Positions 41,512-51,344 of a DNA stretch of 64,000 bases are shown here, piece after piece (position 1 is the first letter of the stretch; each line of letters begins with the position of its first letter). The notes below the pieces were generated by a model. That model ran no database searches. It was not told the origin of the DNA and worked only from the letters and a program-made list of their open reading frames with translations. The stretch is taken from NCBI RefSeq assembly GCF_040117685.2, contig NZ_JBEDYP020000012.1, positions 577,704 through 641,703 of the forward strand, in the 5' to 3' direction. Origin of the DNA: Gracilimonas sp040117685. Its GTDB lineage: Bacteria > Bacteroidota > Rhodothermia > Balneolales > Balneolaceae. The position numbers and the translations under genes were made by a program.

Positions 41512-42372
41512 TCAAGCTTTTTTTGCTTTTAAAAATCGGGTTTTTTGCCCGTAATCATTTTTCAATTCAGCGGCCCAGTTTGCCTGATCAAAAAGGCCCA
41601 GTACTTCACTGCTATTATGCTCGTGAAGCTCCAGAAAAACGGTTCCATCGGGAGATAATATACCCGAGCTTAACTGCTCCAAAGCCCCGTACATTTGTGC
41701 TGTTGATTCACAAAATAATGCTTCCTCAGGTTCATAATCTTTTACCTCTTTATCGAGCACAGATTTTTCGTTGTGCAGGATATAAGGCGGGTTCGAAATG
41801 ATGAGGTCAAACGAGCGGTCTGAAAAAGCCACAGGGTTGAAAAGATCATCCTTGGCAAATGTGATGTCAACCTCACTGTGCGCGGCATTTTTTTTGGCAA
41901 TTGATAACGCCTTATCAGAAATATCAGATGCAAAAACGTCCCAATCCGGCCGGGCCTTTTTTAGAGCTACAGGAATACAACCGGAACCGGTTCCAACATC
42001 CAGGACCGTGAGAGCTTCACCCCGGGGATGGAGTTCCAGAATCCAGGCTACGAGTTCTTCCGTTTCCTGCCGGGGAATAAGAACTCCGGGTTCCACCAGT
42101 ATCTGGACATCATGAAAATCGGTATGGCCGGTAATATATTGAAGAGGCTCGTGCGTGGCGCGTCGTTTTACCAAAGGACGCAACTCATCCAGTTCTTCAG
42201 CAGTTAGTGGACGATCATAGATTAAATAAAGGTCCAGCCGTTTTACGGAAAGCACATCGGAAAGGAGCCACTCAATGCTCATTCTCGGGGACTTGACGTT
42301 TTTTTCTTCAAAAAACCCGGTCGCCCATTCCAGCATGCTAAGAACCGTCCATTCGGAAGGTGCCTGGGGCAT
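41512..42372 (-). CDS. prmC: Release factor glutamine methyltransferase
   Basis: 286 residues: N-terminal helical domain for release-factor binding, then SAM domain with LDVGTGSGCIPVAL and the catalytic SNPPYI. It methylates the GGQ glutamine of RF1/RF2. It is 3 bp downstream of the unknown gene 42376-42762 on the minus strand. Confidence 0.94.
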   Translation of the reverse strand: MPQAPSEWTVLSMLEWATGFFEEKNVKSPRMSIEWLLSDVLSVKRLDLYLIYDRPLTAEELDELRPLVKRRATHEPLQYITGHTDFHDVQILVEPGVLIPRQETEELVAWILELHPRGEALTVLDVGTGSGCIPVALKKARPDWDVFASDISDKALSIAKKNAAHSEVDITFAKDDLFNPVAFSDRSFDLIISNPPYILHNEKSVLDKEVKDYEPEEALFCESTAQMYGALEQLSSGILSPDGTVFLELHEHNSSEVLGLFDQANWAAELKNDYGQKTRFLKAKKA

Positions 42373-42375
42373 GAA

Positions 42376-42762
42376 TTACTCTTCCTCGGCTTGCTTTGGC
42401 GGCTGTTCTTCCTGAAGGGTTAACCCGTGACGCTTGGAAAAATCCAGAATAAAGTCGATTACATTAGACTCTACATTTCGCTCTTCAGACAGGGAGCTTC
42501 CACGGAATCCCATGCGCCCGCCGGTTTTTTTCAGAACAATTTTGTTGTGTTTACCCAAACTTTCCACAATGCAGGTAAGGGTAACACTGGAATTAATTTG
42601 TTTTTCATACTCTTCATAAACGGCTACATAAATCGTTTCTGAAGATTCTTCCGGTGAGTATTCGTACAAAAATTTAGGCGGTTGCTCTTTGAATAATTTA
42701 GAAGACATTCTGCGAAGCGTTGCAGTTGGCCCAAATACAAAATAAGTTGTGTGTGAATTCAT
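42376..42762 (-). CDS. Small conserved-looking protein of unknown function
   Basis: 128 residues, not recognised. No signal peptide. It has a mixed alpha/beta core (YEYSPEESSETIYVAVYEEY, SVTLTCIVESLGKHNKIVLKKTGGR in part) and an acidic, Glu-rich end. Coding status is supported by tight coupling (3 bp) to prmC. Confidence 0.6.
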   Translation of the reverse strand: MNSHTTYFVFGPTATLRRMSSKLFKEQPPKFLYEYSPEESSETIYVAVYEEYEKQINSSVTLTCIVESLGKHNKIVLKKTGGRMGFRGSSLSEERNVESNVIDFILDFSKRHGLTLQEEQPPKQAEEE

Positions 42763-42920
42763 GCTTTGTAGCTTGAATTAATTATTTTAAAGGAATGTTG
42801 TGTATATCGAAATTTGTGCTGAAAATAACAGGTTATTGCTTTAAGGCAATAAGAAAAAGGACAAATTTTCGTTTACAAAACTGATAGTGCACTCAAAACA
42901 TTCATAAACCCACTTTTTTG

Positions 42921-43781
42921 ATGAAAAAATTGACCTTTTTTACGCTTCTCTTTTCTCTTTTTTGGGTTGGAAATCATGCTTTTGCACAATTTGGTGAGCC
43001 GGAAGTGCAGGAAAGGGAAGTTCCAAGGAACTTATATGATGAAGGATACCGGGCAGGATTTGGCTTTAATTTTTCTCTGAATGATTTTGGTGTTGGTGCC
43101 GGCGGGCAGTTTCGTTTTGGGTTGAATTCTTATACCGAAGCTTTAATAACCTTGAAAATGACAGGGCTCAAAGATCCTACCGAGCAAACATTTATTGATT
43201 ATACCTTTGGATTTAAAACCGTGCCGGAAAAATATCAACGGGTTATGGCTGTTCCTTTATATATAGGTCTAAAGAAAAGGTTTTTTGCCGATGAAATTTC
43301 CGACAACTTCAGAGTGTACAGCTCTTTGAGTGCTGGCCCTGCCTTTGCCGTTTCCTATGCCTATTTCAATGATGTAACCGGAAATGGCTTTCGTGAAAAT
43401 GATACCGGCATTTATGGTCGGTCAGAAAGAGTGAACGATGTGTTTTCCGGTTGGAGCGATTCGGAAACTCATTGGGGTTTTGGAGGGGAGTTCGTTATAG
43501 GTGTTGATTTCGGAGAGAAGTTTGCCAACCTCTCGAGTGTACAGTTTGGATACACCATGAATTATTTTTCGGATGGAATCCAGGTCCTGGAACCTTGTCA
43601 GCCCGATTTAAGCAGGATCAATCAGCAACCGGTTAACCCTTGTGGCTTTTCAGATATCAATGCGGTTCCGGTTCTTTTGGGAGATGGTAGCGTAGGCCAG
43701 GCCCCGCTGGAAAAAGCCAACGATCCCAGAAAGTACTTCGGCACAGCTCAGATCACCTTCATTTTTGGATGGATGTGGTAA
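42921..43781 (+). CDS. Outer-membrane beta-barrel-like protein
   Basis: 286 residues from ATG 42921 (a TTG one codon earlier is possible). Signal peptide ends NHAFAQ. Alternating hydrophobic/aromatic strands with glycines (YRAGFGFNFSLNDFGVGAGGQFRFG, cut here, VQFGYTMNYFSDG) and a final ITFIFGWMW suggest a beta barrel. Family unknown. Its 3' end overlaps the convergent HAD gene by 23 bp. Confidence 0.7.
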   Translation: MKKLTFFTLLFSLFWVGNHAFAQFGEPEVQEREVPRNLYDEGYRAGFGFNFSLNDFGVGAGGQFRFGLNSYTEALITLKMTGLKDPTEQTFIDYTFGFKTVPEKYQRVMAVPLYIGLKKRFFADEISDNFRVYSSLSAGPAFAVSYAYFNDVTGNGFRENDTGIYGRSERVNDVFSGWSDSETHWGFGGEFVIGVDFGEKFANLSSVQFGYTMNYFSDGIQVLEPCQPDLSRINQQPVNPCGFSDINAVPVLLGDGSVGQAPLEKANDPRKYFGTAQITFIFGWMW

Positions 43782-44478
43782 CCTGATCGGTTTCCACCAT
43801 TTTACCAAACCATTTCTCCGGGTTAGACAGGTTATCAATAACCAAGTCTGGCTCATGTACTGCTAATTCTTCCCGGCTGTAACTTCCGGTAGTAACGGCT
43901 ACACACTTCATTCCGGCTTTGTTTGCACATTCAATATCACGGGGCGTATCACCCAGAATCACAAACCGCGAAGGATCGGGATCGGTATCGTAGAGCCTTT
44001 GAAATTGCTCCATTGCGATATGGGGCAATTTGTTTCTGTCCTTTTCCAATTCTCCAAAGGCCCCAAAGGAAAAATTCCGGTTAATATCTGCTGCTTTCAA
44101 TTTGATGTGTGCAGCCTGGGGGTAATTGCCCGTCAGAAGTCCGCAGATAAAATCGCCGTCAAAAAAATACTCCAGCGCTTCATCAATATGTGGGAGCCGG
44201 TTCACCATATCCTTTTTTTCGAGTAATACATTCTTCAGATAATCGAGATATAGTGACTTGTATTGCTGATATAACTCCTCATCAAAATCATGATTCACTA
44301 AAAACGAAGTGAAAATATCGTGGTCGGTTCTCCCAGAAAAAGAATCGCTCTCCATGTCCGGGTAATCAATGTCGAGTTCGTTCAGAATTCTGCGAAGGTG
44401 GGTTCGGTTATAAGTACTGTTTACTGTGAGTAGAGTGCCGTCGATATCAAATAGAATGATCCAGGGATGTGAGGACAA
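43759..44478 (-). CDS. HAD-superfamily hydrolase, phosphoglycolate-phosphatase-like
   Basis: 239 residues from a TTG start; no ATG precedes the first motif. HAD motif I is ILFDIDGTLL (nucleophile Asp), motif II GLLTGN, a lysine in RNKLPH, and motif IV VILGDTPRDIECANKAGM. The cap and length fit small-molecule phosphatases such as phosphoglycolate phosphatase. Substrate unproven. Confidence 0.85.
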   Translation of the reverse strand: MSSHPWIILFDIDGTLLTVNSTYNRTHLRRILNELDIDYPDMESDSFSGRTDHDIFTSFLVNHDFDEELYQQYKSLYLDYLKNVLLEKKDMVNRLPHIDEALEYFFDGDFICGLLTGNYPQAAHIKLKAADINRNFSFGAFGELEKDRNKLPHIAMEQFQRLYDTDPDPSRFVILGDTPRDIECANKAGMKCVAVTTGSYSREELAVHEPDLVIDNLSNPEKWFGKMVETDQVTTSIQK

Positions 44479-44612
44479 AGCATAAATGGTTTAGAGTTCA
44501 TTAGGTCATCAACAAAGTTACAAAAGTTCATGGTGAAATGGCTTTAAGTACATGTTAAATCGCAGTACCTTCTCAGTATAATCTCACCAAACTATTAATC
44601 GGAGAAATTGAA

Positions 44613-45899
44613 ATGAGTTTTATTGAAGACGTACATGCAAGGCAGGTAATCGATTCGCGGGGTAATCCTACCGTAGAAGTAGATGTGATTTTGGATACAG
44701 GCACTGTTGGTAGAGCCGCCGTTCCTTCCGGGGCATCAACAGGGGAGCATGAAGCCGTTGAATTGCGTGACGGAGACAAGGATTACTATCTGGGCAAAAG
44801 TGTCCTGAAGGCCGTTGAGAATGTAAACACGACCATAGCAGAAGAATTTCGGGGCCTTTCCGTATTTGGGCAGGTTGACTTAGACGACCTGCTACTGGAA
44901 CTGGACGGTACCCCGAATAAAGCCAAACTTGGTGCAAACGCCATCCTGGGAGTGTCGATGGCAACAGCCAAAGCTGCGGCTGAAGAGTTGGGAATGCCAC
45001 TTTGGAGATATGTTGGTGGGGTAAATGCCAAGGTGATGCCGCTGCCGATGATGAATATCATAAATGGCGGTTCCCATGCTGATAACAGCGTTGACCTTCA
45101 AGAGTTCATGATTATGCCGGCCGGAGCTCAGTCATTCAGTAATGCACTGCAGATTGGAGCCGAAGTATTTCATAACCTTAAAAAAGTACTTTCTGATAAA
45201 GGGTACAGCACAGCTGTTGGAGATGAAGGTGGGTTTGCGCCGAACCTGAAGTCCAATGAAGAAGCGGTGGAAGTAATTTTGAAAGCCATCGAAAAAGCAG
45301 GTTATACTCCGGAAGAAGATGTGCTGATTGCACTGGATCCGGCAGCTTCGGAATTCTATAACACAGAGTCCGGATTGTACGAATTCAAATGGAGTGACGG
45401 ATCTAAAAAAGATACCGATGCCATGGTTGAATTCTGGAGCGAGTGGGTAGAGAAGTATCCGATTATCTCTATCGAAGACGGGCTTGCTGAAGATGACTGG
45501 GATGCCTGGAAAAAGCTTACGGAAGCAGTAGGCGATAAAGTGCAGCTTGTTGGTGATGACCTGTTTGTAACCAACACCAACCGTTTGGCTACCGGAATTG
45601 AACGGGGCATTGCGAATTCTATCCTGATTAAAGTAAACCAGATTGGTACGATTACAGAAACACTTGATGCCATTGAAATGGCTCACAAGAACAGTTACAC
45701 CGCAGTGATTTCTCACCGCTCAGGCGAAACCGAAGATGTGACCATCGCGGATCTTGCCGTGGCTACCAATGCCGGGCAGATTAAGACCGGTTCCATGAGC
45801 CGTACCGACCGAATTGCAAAATACAATCAGCTGATTCGTATTGAAGAGCAGCTGGGCGATTCAGCTATTTTTCTGGGGCATGATGCCTTTGGGCTCTAA
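44613..45899 (+). CDS. eno: Enolase
   Basis: 428 residues, full length. Substrate loop SGASTGEHEAVELRDGD, metal ligands in IALDPAASEFY, SIEDGLAEDDWD and LVGDDLFVTN, and the SHRSGETEDVTIADL signature are all present. It converts 2-phosphoglycerate to PEP. GGAGAA 8 bp before the ATG is a good ribosome binding site, notable in a genome where such sites are rare. A terminator follows. Confidence 0.98.
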   Translation: MSFIEDVHARQVIDSRGNPTVEVDVILDTGTVGRAAVPSGASTGEHEAVELRDGDKDYYLGKSVLKAVENVNTTIAEEFRGLSVFGQVDLDDLLLELDGTPNKAKLGANAILGVSMATAKAAAEELGMPLWRYVGGVNAKVMPLPMMNIINGGSHADNSVDLQEFMIMPAGAQSFSNALQIGAEVFHNLKKVLSDKGYSTAVGDEGGFAPNLKSNEEAVEVILKAIEKAGYTPEEDVLIALDPAASEFYNTESGLYEFKWSDGSKKDTDAMVEFWSEWVEKYPIISIEDGLAEDDWDAWKKLTEAVGDKVQLVGDDLFVTNTNRLATGIERGIANSILIKVNQIGTITETLDAIEMAHKNSYTAVISHRSGETEDVTIADLAVATNAGQIKTGSMSRTDRIAKYNQLIRIEEQLGDSAIFLGHDAFGL

Positions 45900-45918
45900 T
45901 AATCCCAGGCACTTAACA

Positions 45919-45951
45919 CGAAAAAGCCGTCACAATAGTGATGGCTTTTTT
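45919..45951 (+). terminator. Terminator after eno
   Basis: AAAAAGCCGTCAC and GTGATGGCTTTTTTT pair around AATA (one G-T type mismatch), about 20 bp after the stop. Confidence 0.85.
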
Positions 45952-45976
45952 TATGCAGTTTTGTTAAATGTGAGGC

Positions 45977-46978
45977 ATGGAAATTTTATTCTTTATCATC
46001 GGCAGCCTTGTGTTCGGAATCGGTGTGTATTTGATTTTTGATCACATCAATTATGTGCGGATAGCCGCAGAAACCAAGGGAAAAGTAATTGGTTACAAAA
46101 CATCTTCCGGTTCTAAAGGGGGAACCATTTATAAGCCGGTTATTCAAAGTTATTTTGGTGAATTCACCGGCAGCTACGGAAGCAGCAACCCTTCTTACCA
46201 AATAGGCCAGGAAGTTGATGTTATTTATATAGCTGGTAAAACTCCCCGTTTAAAATCCAATATGCCTTATTTCGTTGGGATATTTCTAATGATATTCGGG
46301 GGCATATTCTGTCTCGCTTTCTTTTCTATCTTCAACTTTTCTCTATGGAATATTTTGTACTCGCTAGGGATTCTTATGCTTATCGCAGTTTCACTCAGAA
46401 GAGTGCTGAAATCTAAGGGAATTGACTCATTAGATGAACTGAAAGAGGTAGTGAAAGAGGCGAATAAAAAATCCGAGATTAATGCTAAAAATATTATCAG
46501 GGAGCCTGAAAAAATACAGGATGTCCATAGGAAAAATGCTAAGGCCACCAAGATAGTTGGCCCTGTATTTGCCATTGTTGGCTTGGGAGTGCTGGCGTTG
46601 GGAATCAATTTGGGAATAGAACGCTATCATTTTTTACAGGAAGCCATACCTGCCTCGGGAACCGTAGTCGATTTTCATGAAAGCAGCAGTGATGATGGTT
46701 ACACCTACTATCCCATTGTGGAGTTTTCCCCGAACGGTTCATTCGAAGCCATTACATTCCGCCACGATACCGGCAGCAACCCGCCTTCTTACAGCAGGGG
46801 CGAGGTGGTAGAGGTGCTTCATGCCCCTGATAACCCAAACAACGCCATTATAGATAGTGGCATCTTCAACTGGGCCATTTCCATATTTGTTGGATTGTTT
46901 GGGATTTTGTTTGCTTCAGCCGGTATCGCGGTAAGTGTCTCAACCTTCCGAAAACAGCGAAATCAAATTAATTTGTAA
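45977..46978 (+). CDS. Membrane protein with two DUF3592 domains
   Basis: 333 residues with four membrane helices, two per half. Each half carries the DUF3592 beta unit: KGKVIGYKTSSGSKGGTIYKPVIQS (in part) and SGTVVDFHESSSDDGYTYYPIVEF (in part), followed by a GQEVDVIYIAG / GEVVEVLHAPDNPNNA motif. The repeat suggests an internal duplication. Function unknown. Confidence 0.8.
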   Translation: MEILFFIIGSLVFGIGVYLIFDHINYVRIAAETKGKVIGYKTSSGSKGGTIYKPVIQSYFGEFTGSYGSSNPSYQIGQEVDVIYIAGKTPRLKSNMPYFVGIFLMIFGGIFCLAFFSIFNFSLWNILYSLGILMLIAVSLRRVLKSKGIDSLDELKEVVKEANKKSEINAKNIIREPEKIQDVHRKNAKATKIVGPVFAIVGLGVLALGINLGIERYHFLQEAIPASGTVVDFHESSSDDGYTYYPIVEFSPNGSFEAITFRHDTGSNPPSYSRGEVVEVLHAPDNPNNAIIDSGIFNWAISIFVGLFGILFASAGIAVSVSTFRKQRNQINL

Positions 46979-47024
46979 GGAATGGCTTTGAGATCGCTCT
47001 AACTTGATACATAGTAGCTTTTTC

Positions 47025-47060
47025 AGAGCCGTTCTTTCTTGCCAAAGACGGCTCTTTTTG
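47025..47060. terminator. Terminator between the DUF3592 gene and recF
   Basis: AGAGCCGT and ACGGCTCT form an 8 bp stem, followed by TTTTTG on the plus strand. It lies 46 bp after the DUF3592 stop. Confidence 0.8.
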
Positions 47061-47107
47061 TGTGAAATGAATCTGCGTAAAACCATCAGAATGCGTACCA
47101 TGTATGT

Positions 47108-48241
47108 ATGCGAAACACTCATACGGAACTGCTTCATTTTCGGAATCACCTGGAAACCAGGGTAGACTGGGCGCCCCATCTGAATGTAATAACCGGTCCA
47201 AACGGATCAGGCAAAACCAGCCTGATTGACGCCATCCATTACCTGTGTATGTCGCGAAGTTTTGTATCCAATACCGATATGTATGTGGTAAATCAGGGCG
47301 AAAGTTACTTTATGATTAAAGGTCACTTTGAAGGGCAAATACGTTCGGAGTTTGATGTTTCATGTTCCTATTCCCGCGGTGACGGGAAAAAGATTTTCGT
47401 GAACGACTCACCGCTTGAACGTCTGTCTGATTTGATTGGAATGGTGCCGGTGGTCACATTAACACCGGATGACAAAAAACTAACGCTGGAAGGCCCGACG
47501 GAACGCCGAAGTTTTATCGATGCTTTCATCAGCCAGATTTCACCGGCTTACCTGCGAGATCTTATTGAATATCGCCGGGTTCGGAAACAGCGTAATTCAC
47601 TGCTTCAGGAATATCGCGGACCGGTTTCTGTGCTTGAAGCGTACCTGGAACCCTGGAACGTGCAGCTGGTGGAAGCGGGAGCCCGTATTATTTCCAAACG
47701 CCATGAAGTACTCGAAAACCTGAAGGCCTATCTCGAAAAAGACTATGCAATGATATCGGGCATGGACCTGACTACCAACCTTGAATACCAGACTTTTTGC
47801 ACACCCTCCACAGATGTTGAAGCCATTGAAAAAGAATATTACGAGCAGTTGGAAGCGGCTCAACCCAAAGAAATTGAAAGGGAGATTACTACTATTGGCC
47901 CGCACCGGGATGAGATCGTGTTTTACCTGGACGATTTTGAGCTCCGGCGGTTTGGTTCACAAGGACAGCACCGGCTTTTTGCGCTATCGCTGAAGCTGGC
48001 CCAGCTGCATTATTACTCTGATGAGCTCGACGACCTTCCTATCCTGATGCTGGATGATGTATTTGGCGACCTCGATCCTCGCAAAACAGAAATTTTACTC
48101 GATGCCCTTCAACAACATAAAAGTCAAATATTCATAACTTCCGCCAATCCGGTTCCTTTCGAAGATTATGTTACCTTTGACGGAACCAACAACCGGTTAT
48201 ATAAAGTAGAAGCCGGTGAAATAAACGAGGTGATTAGATAA
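47108..48241 (+). CDS. recF: DNA replication and repair protein RecF
   Basis: 377 residues with Walker A GPNGSGKTS (about 30-38), the RecF signature SQGQHRLFALSLKLAQ and Walker B MLDDVFGDLD. It helps load RecA at single-strand gaps. The stop codon is immediately followed by the ATG of the DUF721 gene. recF, usually near dnaA-dnaN, is separated from dnaA by 6 kb here. Confidence 0.95.
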   Translation: MRNTHTELLHFRNHLETRVDWAPHLNVITGPNGSGKTSLIDAIHYLCMSRSFVSNTDMYVVNQGESYFMIKGHFEGQIRSEFDVSCSYSRGDGKKIFVNDSPLERLSDLIGMVPVVTLTPDDKKLTLEGPTERRSFIDAFISQISPAYLRDLIEYRRVRKQRNSLLQEYRGPVSVLEAYLEPWNVQLVEAGARIISKRHEVLENLKAYLEKDYAMISGMDLTTNLEYQTFCTPSTDVEAIEKEYYEQLEAAQPKEIEREITTIGPHRDEIVFYLDDFELRRFGSQGQHRLFALSLKLAQLHYYSDELDDLPILMLDDVFGDLDPRKTEILLDALQQHKSQIFITSANPVPFEDYVTFDGTNNRLYKVEAGEINEVIR

Positions 48242-48535
48242 ATGAGATTCGATACGCCCAAATCATTAGGTTCAGTTCTTGAAGAGTTTCTGGAAAAATT
48301 TCCGCAGAAAAAGAAGCTGAAGCAGGGGATGATTTTATCGGCTTTTGAAGAAGTTGTTGGTAAGCGTATGGCTTCGGAGGTGGAAGATCTTCACTTTGAA
48401 GGGAATAAATTGGTGATGCGGGTGAAACACCCATCATGGAGGCATGAAATTCATGGAAACCGGTTCAGTATCGCTAAAAAATTAAATAGTAAAGTTAAAG
48501 GCGACGTCATAGGCGACATCATCGTACGCAGTTAG
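48242..48535 (+). CDS. DUF721 (DciA-like) protein
   Basis: 97 residues with the DUF721 features: a basic helical start, AFEEVVGKRMASEVEDL and LVMRVKHPSWRHEI. DciA-type DUF721 proteins load the replicative helicase in bacteria lacking DnaC. It directly abuts recF. Confidence 0.85.
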   Translation: MRFDTPKSLGSVLEEFLEKFPQKKKLKQGMILSAFEEVVGKRMASEVEDLHFEGNKLVMRVKHPSWRHEIHGNRFSIAKKLNSKVKGDVIGDIIVRS

Positions 48536-48569
48536 TTGACTAACCATAATCCTGCATCTATATTCGGCA

Positions 48570-49580
48570 ATGGCTGATATCACAGATAATGAAATTGTAA
48601 GACGGCTTAAGGCTTTTTTGAAGCCCGGTACCAAACCCGGTACAGAGGAAACGGAAATGCGTTTCATCAGGCGGGAAAAGGTGATCGTGTTTGTGGGTGC
48701 CTACATCATGGCTATTTCGCTGTGGTTTATTGTGAATTTGAGTGGGAGTTTTAACATCACCATTAACATTCCGGTAGAACCGGGAAATGTACCGGAGAGC
48801 ATGGCCTTGACAGAGGATCTGCCTGAGTTTGTGCAGGTAAGTGTTTCCGGTGATGGGTGGCAGCTATTGAACTTATACAATGATCCGCCGACGGTAGTCA
48901 TAAATATCGAAGAAAGTGAGATAAACCTGTTTGATCAGGTTCGGCAGCGGTTGAGTTACCTGCAGGAAATAGACGTGGCAAAAGTCCAGCCCCTGCTTTT
49001 GTCGGTGAATATGGAGCCAAAGATATCCAAGAGAGTTCCGGTAAAAATAAATACGGACTTTAATTTTCAAACCCGTTTTGGGTTGGTAGGTGAGCCCACG
49101 TATAGTCCGGATAGTATTACCGTTACCGGAGCACAATCGCGTATCGAAGATATAACTGAATGGGAAGTGCAGGATACGCTGAGGCTGGATGGTATTCGGG
49201 AGGATATTTCAGCAACATTGCCACTTGAGGACGCAATCGGTGTTGTAGAACTCTCTGAAACGGAGATTACTTATAATGCGGACGTATCAGAGTTTACCGA
49301 AGGGGAGACCACGGTGTATATCCGAACCCGGGGGCTGCCTCGCGGACAAAATGTAAACTATAATCCGTCATCGGTTACCATCAGGTTTGATGTTCCTATT
49401 GAGCAATATGCAGAGGTAGAAAAAATAAGGCCGTATGAGGTGTATGTTCCATATGCCAAAATCCTGGAAGACTCTACCGGTTTCGTAACTCCCGATATTG
49501 AACAAACAGCTGAACAATTTGAGCTGCGCCTCCGAAGCTTTCAGCCTAAGGCAGTGGCTTACTTTACGGTGTTGAATTAG
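48570..49580 (+). CDS. YbbR-repeat membrane protein (CdaR-like)
   Basis: 336 residues: a short cytoplasmic start, one membrane helix (about 38-58, VFVGAYIMAISLWFIVN), then extracytoplasmic YbbR-like beta repeats (FVQVSVSGDGWQLL, PDSITVTGAQSRIEDI). In Firmicutes CdaR proteins modulate the diadenylate cyclase CdaA; no cdaA is adjacent here. Confidence 0.82.
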   Translation: MADITDNEIVRRLKAFLKPGTKPGTEETEMRFIRREKVIVFVGAYIMAISLWFIVNLSGSFNITINIPVEPGNVPESMALTEDLPEFVQVSVSGDGWQLLNLYNDPPTVVINIEESEINLFDQVRQRLSYLQEIDVAKVQPLLLSVNMEPKISKRVPVKINTDFNFQTRFGLVGEPTYSPDSITVTGAQSRIEDITEWEVQDTLRLDGIREDISATLPLEDAIGVVELSETEITYNADVSEFTEGETTVYIRTRGLPRGQNVNYNPSSVTIRFDVPIEQYAEVEKIRPYEVYVPYAKILEDSTGFVTPDIEQTAEQFELRLRSFQPKAVAYFTVLN

Positions 49581-49994
49581 AGGGGTTGTAAGGATTAAAT
49601 CCCAAATCTCAAGCTCCAAATTCCAATGGCCAAAGTTGTATTCTGAGTCTTTGACATAAGTCGCTTACCAATCATTGATGGGCACAGATCCTTTTCGGAT
49701 GTGCTTAGATATAATCAAGGCAATCTTTTAATCCTGTAAATCAAGGTTCGAAACTAAGGAACCTTGGTTATAGGATTACCGTTATTGTGTTTCATGCTCC
49801 CGGGGAATCAAGACTCTTTCGATAGGAGAGACTTTTCTAATTTTATATGGATGAGGTATTAGTTTATGATTCTAAGTTTTATCAACGAGAAGACAGAAAA
49901 GTTCGAAAGCGTAATGAGCACAACTGCCTCAGGAAAAAAAAATTAATTGCTCATGATGACTTTAAAAAAACAGTGTCGGTAATTTTTGAGCAGC
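49581..49994. other. Intergenic region, no convincing gene
   Basis: A 414 bp spacer between convergent ybbR and SDR genes. It holds a perfect small hairpin CAAGGTTC/GAACCTTG near 49742-49766 and word-like stretches near 49595-49640, but no clear terminator. A 55-codon frame at 49847-50014 overlaps the SDR end and lacks support. Confidence 0.5.
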
Positions 49995-50771
49995 TTACCC
50001 AAACAAACCTTTAATATTACCCCCGTCGTGGCTGATGGTTTGCCCGGTAACATAACCGGAATGAGGAGACAACAGCCAGGCGGCAAGTGATGCAAATTCA
50101 TCCCCGGTACCCATCCTTCCAACAGGGATACTTTTCTCCATCTCTTGCTTCACTTCTTCTAAAGGTTTGCCGGATTCTTCAGCTCTTTTTTGAATTACAC
50201 GTTCTATAGCAGGGGTTTCGTGGGAACCAGGGGCAAGCAGGTTTACGGTAATGCCTTGCTCGGCTATTTCAAGAGATAGTGTTTTAGCAAAACCGGCAAC
50301 AGCTGCTCTCAAAGAATTGCTTAACACTAAAGAGGGAATAGGTTGTTTGATGGACTGGCTTTCCACAAAAAGAATGCGTCCGTAATTATGTTCTTGAAAA
50401 ATAGGAATAAGACGCTTGGTTAGGTCTACTTTCCATCGAAGTACGTTTTCATAAGCCTCATCCCACTGGTCCATAGAAGTTTCCAGAGCAGAAAGTGCGG
50501 GCGGTCCGCCGGCGTTTATCAGAACGCCGTTCAGTTCCCGATTGGCTATTAAAGTATCCAGTTCATCCAGAGTAGGCTCTTGTGTAAGGTCGCCGGAAAA
50601 CACCTGAGTCTGTTCAGGGTAGTCATCTTTGAGTTCTCTGAGCTTTTCTTCACGCCGGGCGACTGCAATAATTTTAGCTCCTTCTTTTAATAACTGCTCA
50701 CACACGGCTCGCCCAAAACCACTGGAAGCTCCGCAGATAAGAAAAAGTTGGTTCTTAATTTTGAGGTCCAT
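49995..50771 (-). CDS. SDR-family protein lacking the classic catalytic motif
   Basis: 258 residues with a Rossmann start (LICGASSGFGRAV) and INAGGPP instead of the usual NNAG. Where YxxxK is expected the sequence reads LVLSNSLRAAVAG, so the catalytic Tyr and Lys are absent. This agrees with the beta-ketoacyl-reductase-like SDR subgroup that departs from the standard tetrad. The end, YVTGQTISHDGG, is normal for the family. Enzymatic activity is therefore doubtful. Confidence 0.88.
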   Translation of the reverse strand: MDLKIKNQLFLICGASSGFGRAVCEQLLKEGAKIIAVARREEKLRELKDDYPEQTQVFSGDLTQEPTLDELDTLIANRELNGVLINAGGPPALSALETSMDQWDEAYENVLRWKVDLTKRLIPIFQEHNYGRILFVESQSIKQPIPSLVLSNSLRAAVAGFAKTLSLEIAEQGITVNLLAPGSHETPAIERVIQKRAEESGKPLEEVKQEMEKSIPVGRMGTGDEFASLAAWLLSPHSGYVTGQTISHDGGNIKGLFG

Positions 50772-50866
50772 TTCAGGGAAGTATAGTTTGGCTTGATTAG
50801 GTGCTGACTAACCTAATAAAATCTCTGAACTTTTTGGGAACTCTCTGTATAGCGCCGGAGTTAAGG

Positions 50867-51181
50867 ATGCAAATTAAACTCATGAAGCTCTTGAATCCCT
50901 ACATATTACAGATAGTGTTATCGACAATGTTATTTTTTGCATTTTCGGTGATGCACGAATTTGATTGGCTAATTCCGTCAAATCCAGCCGCTGTTTCAAC
51001 AATGGCTTCTGCAATTCCCATGCCTGATGTTGTAGAAGAATCCGGAGCTGAAGATGAGATTGAGCATGAAAGTATCGCTTCAACATATATTTCTAATGAC
51101 AGGCATCTCACCGGTGAGTTGATCACTTTAATAAATTTATATACACCACCGGTGCCCATCCCGCCGCCCGACATGGTCTAA
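50867..51181 (+). CDS. Small exported or membrane-anchored protein, unknown
   Basis: 104 residues from the ATG at 50867, chosen because GGAG sits 6 bp before it; a longer GTG start at 50801 is less likely. One hydrophobic segment (about 10-26, YILQIVLSTMLFFAFSV), an acidic Ser-rich middle, and a proline-rich end (TPPVPIPPPDMV). Not recognised. Confidence 0.5.
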   Translation: MQIKLMKLLNPYILQIVLSTMLFFAFSVMHEFDWLIPSNPAAVSTMASAIPMPDVVEESGAEDEIEHESIASTYISNDRHLTGELITLINLYTPPVPIPPPDMV

Positions 51182-51344
51182 GTTACCCGACAATTTTTAC
51201 ATCCTGTTCTTGTCGAATTTCCCATCCCGGAGATAGAAGAACTGCAGCAGGCTTCTGATAAATAAAGAAGTGTGTTGGGAGATAAGGGTATATGATCTCC
51301 TGATGAAAGCTTTTTATCTGACACTATAAATTTATTATAAGACC

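Noticed and set aside
45132..45716. 194-codon open frame antisense to eno
   Set aside because: Mirror of enolase codons; no domain or start signal.
49847..50014. 55-codon frame in the 49.6-50 kb spacer
   Set aside because: Basic low-complexity peptide, overlaps the SDR 3' end, no spaced ribosome site; kept only as a remark.
50801..50866. GTG-initiated extension of the small membrane protein at 50867
   Set aside because: A GGAG site 6 bp before ATG 50867 supports the shorter start, and the extension is not signal-like.
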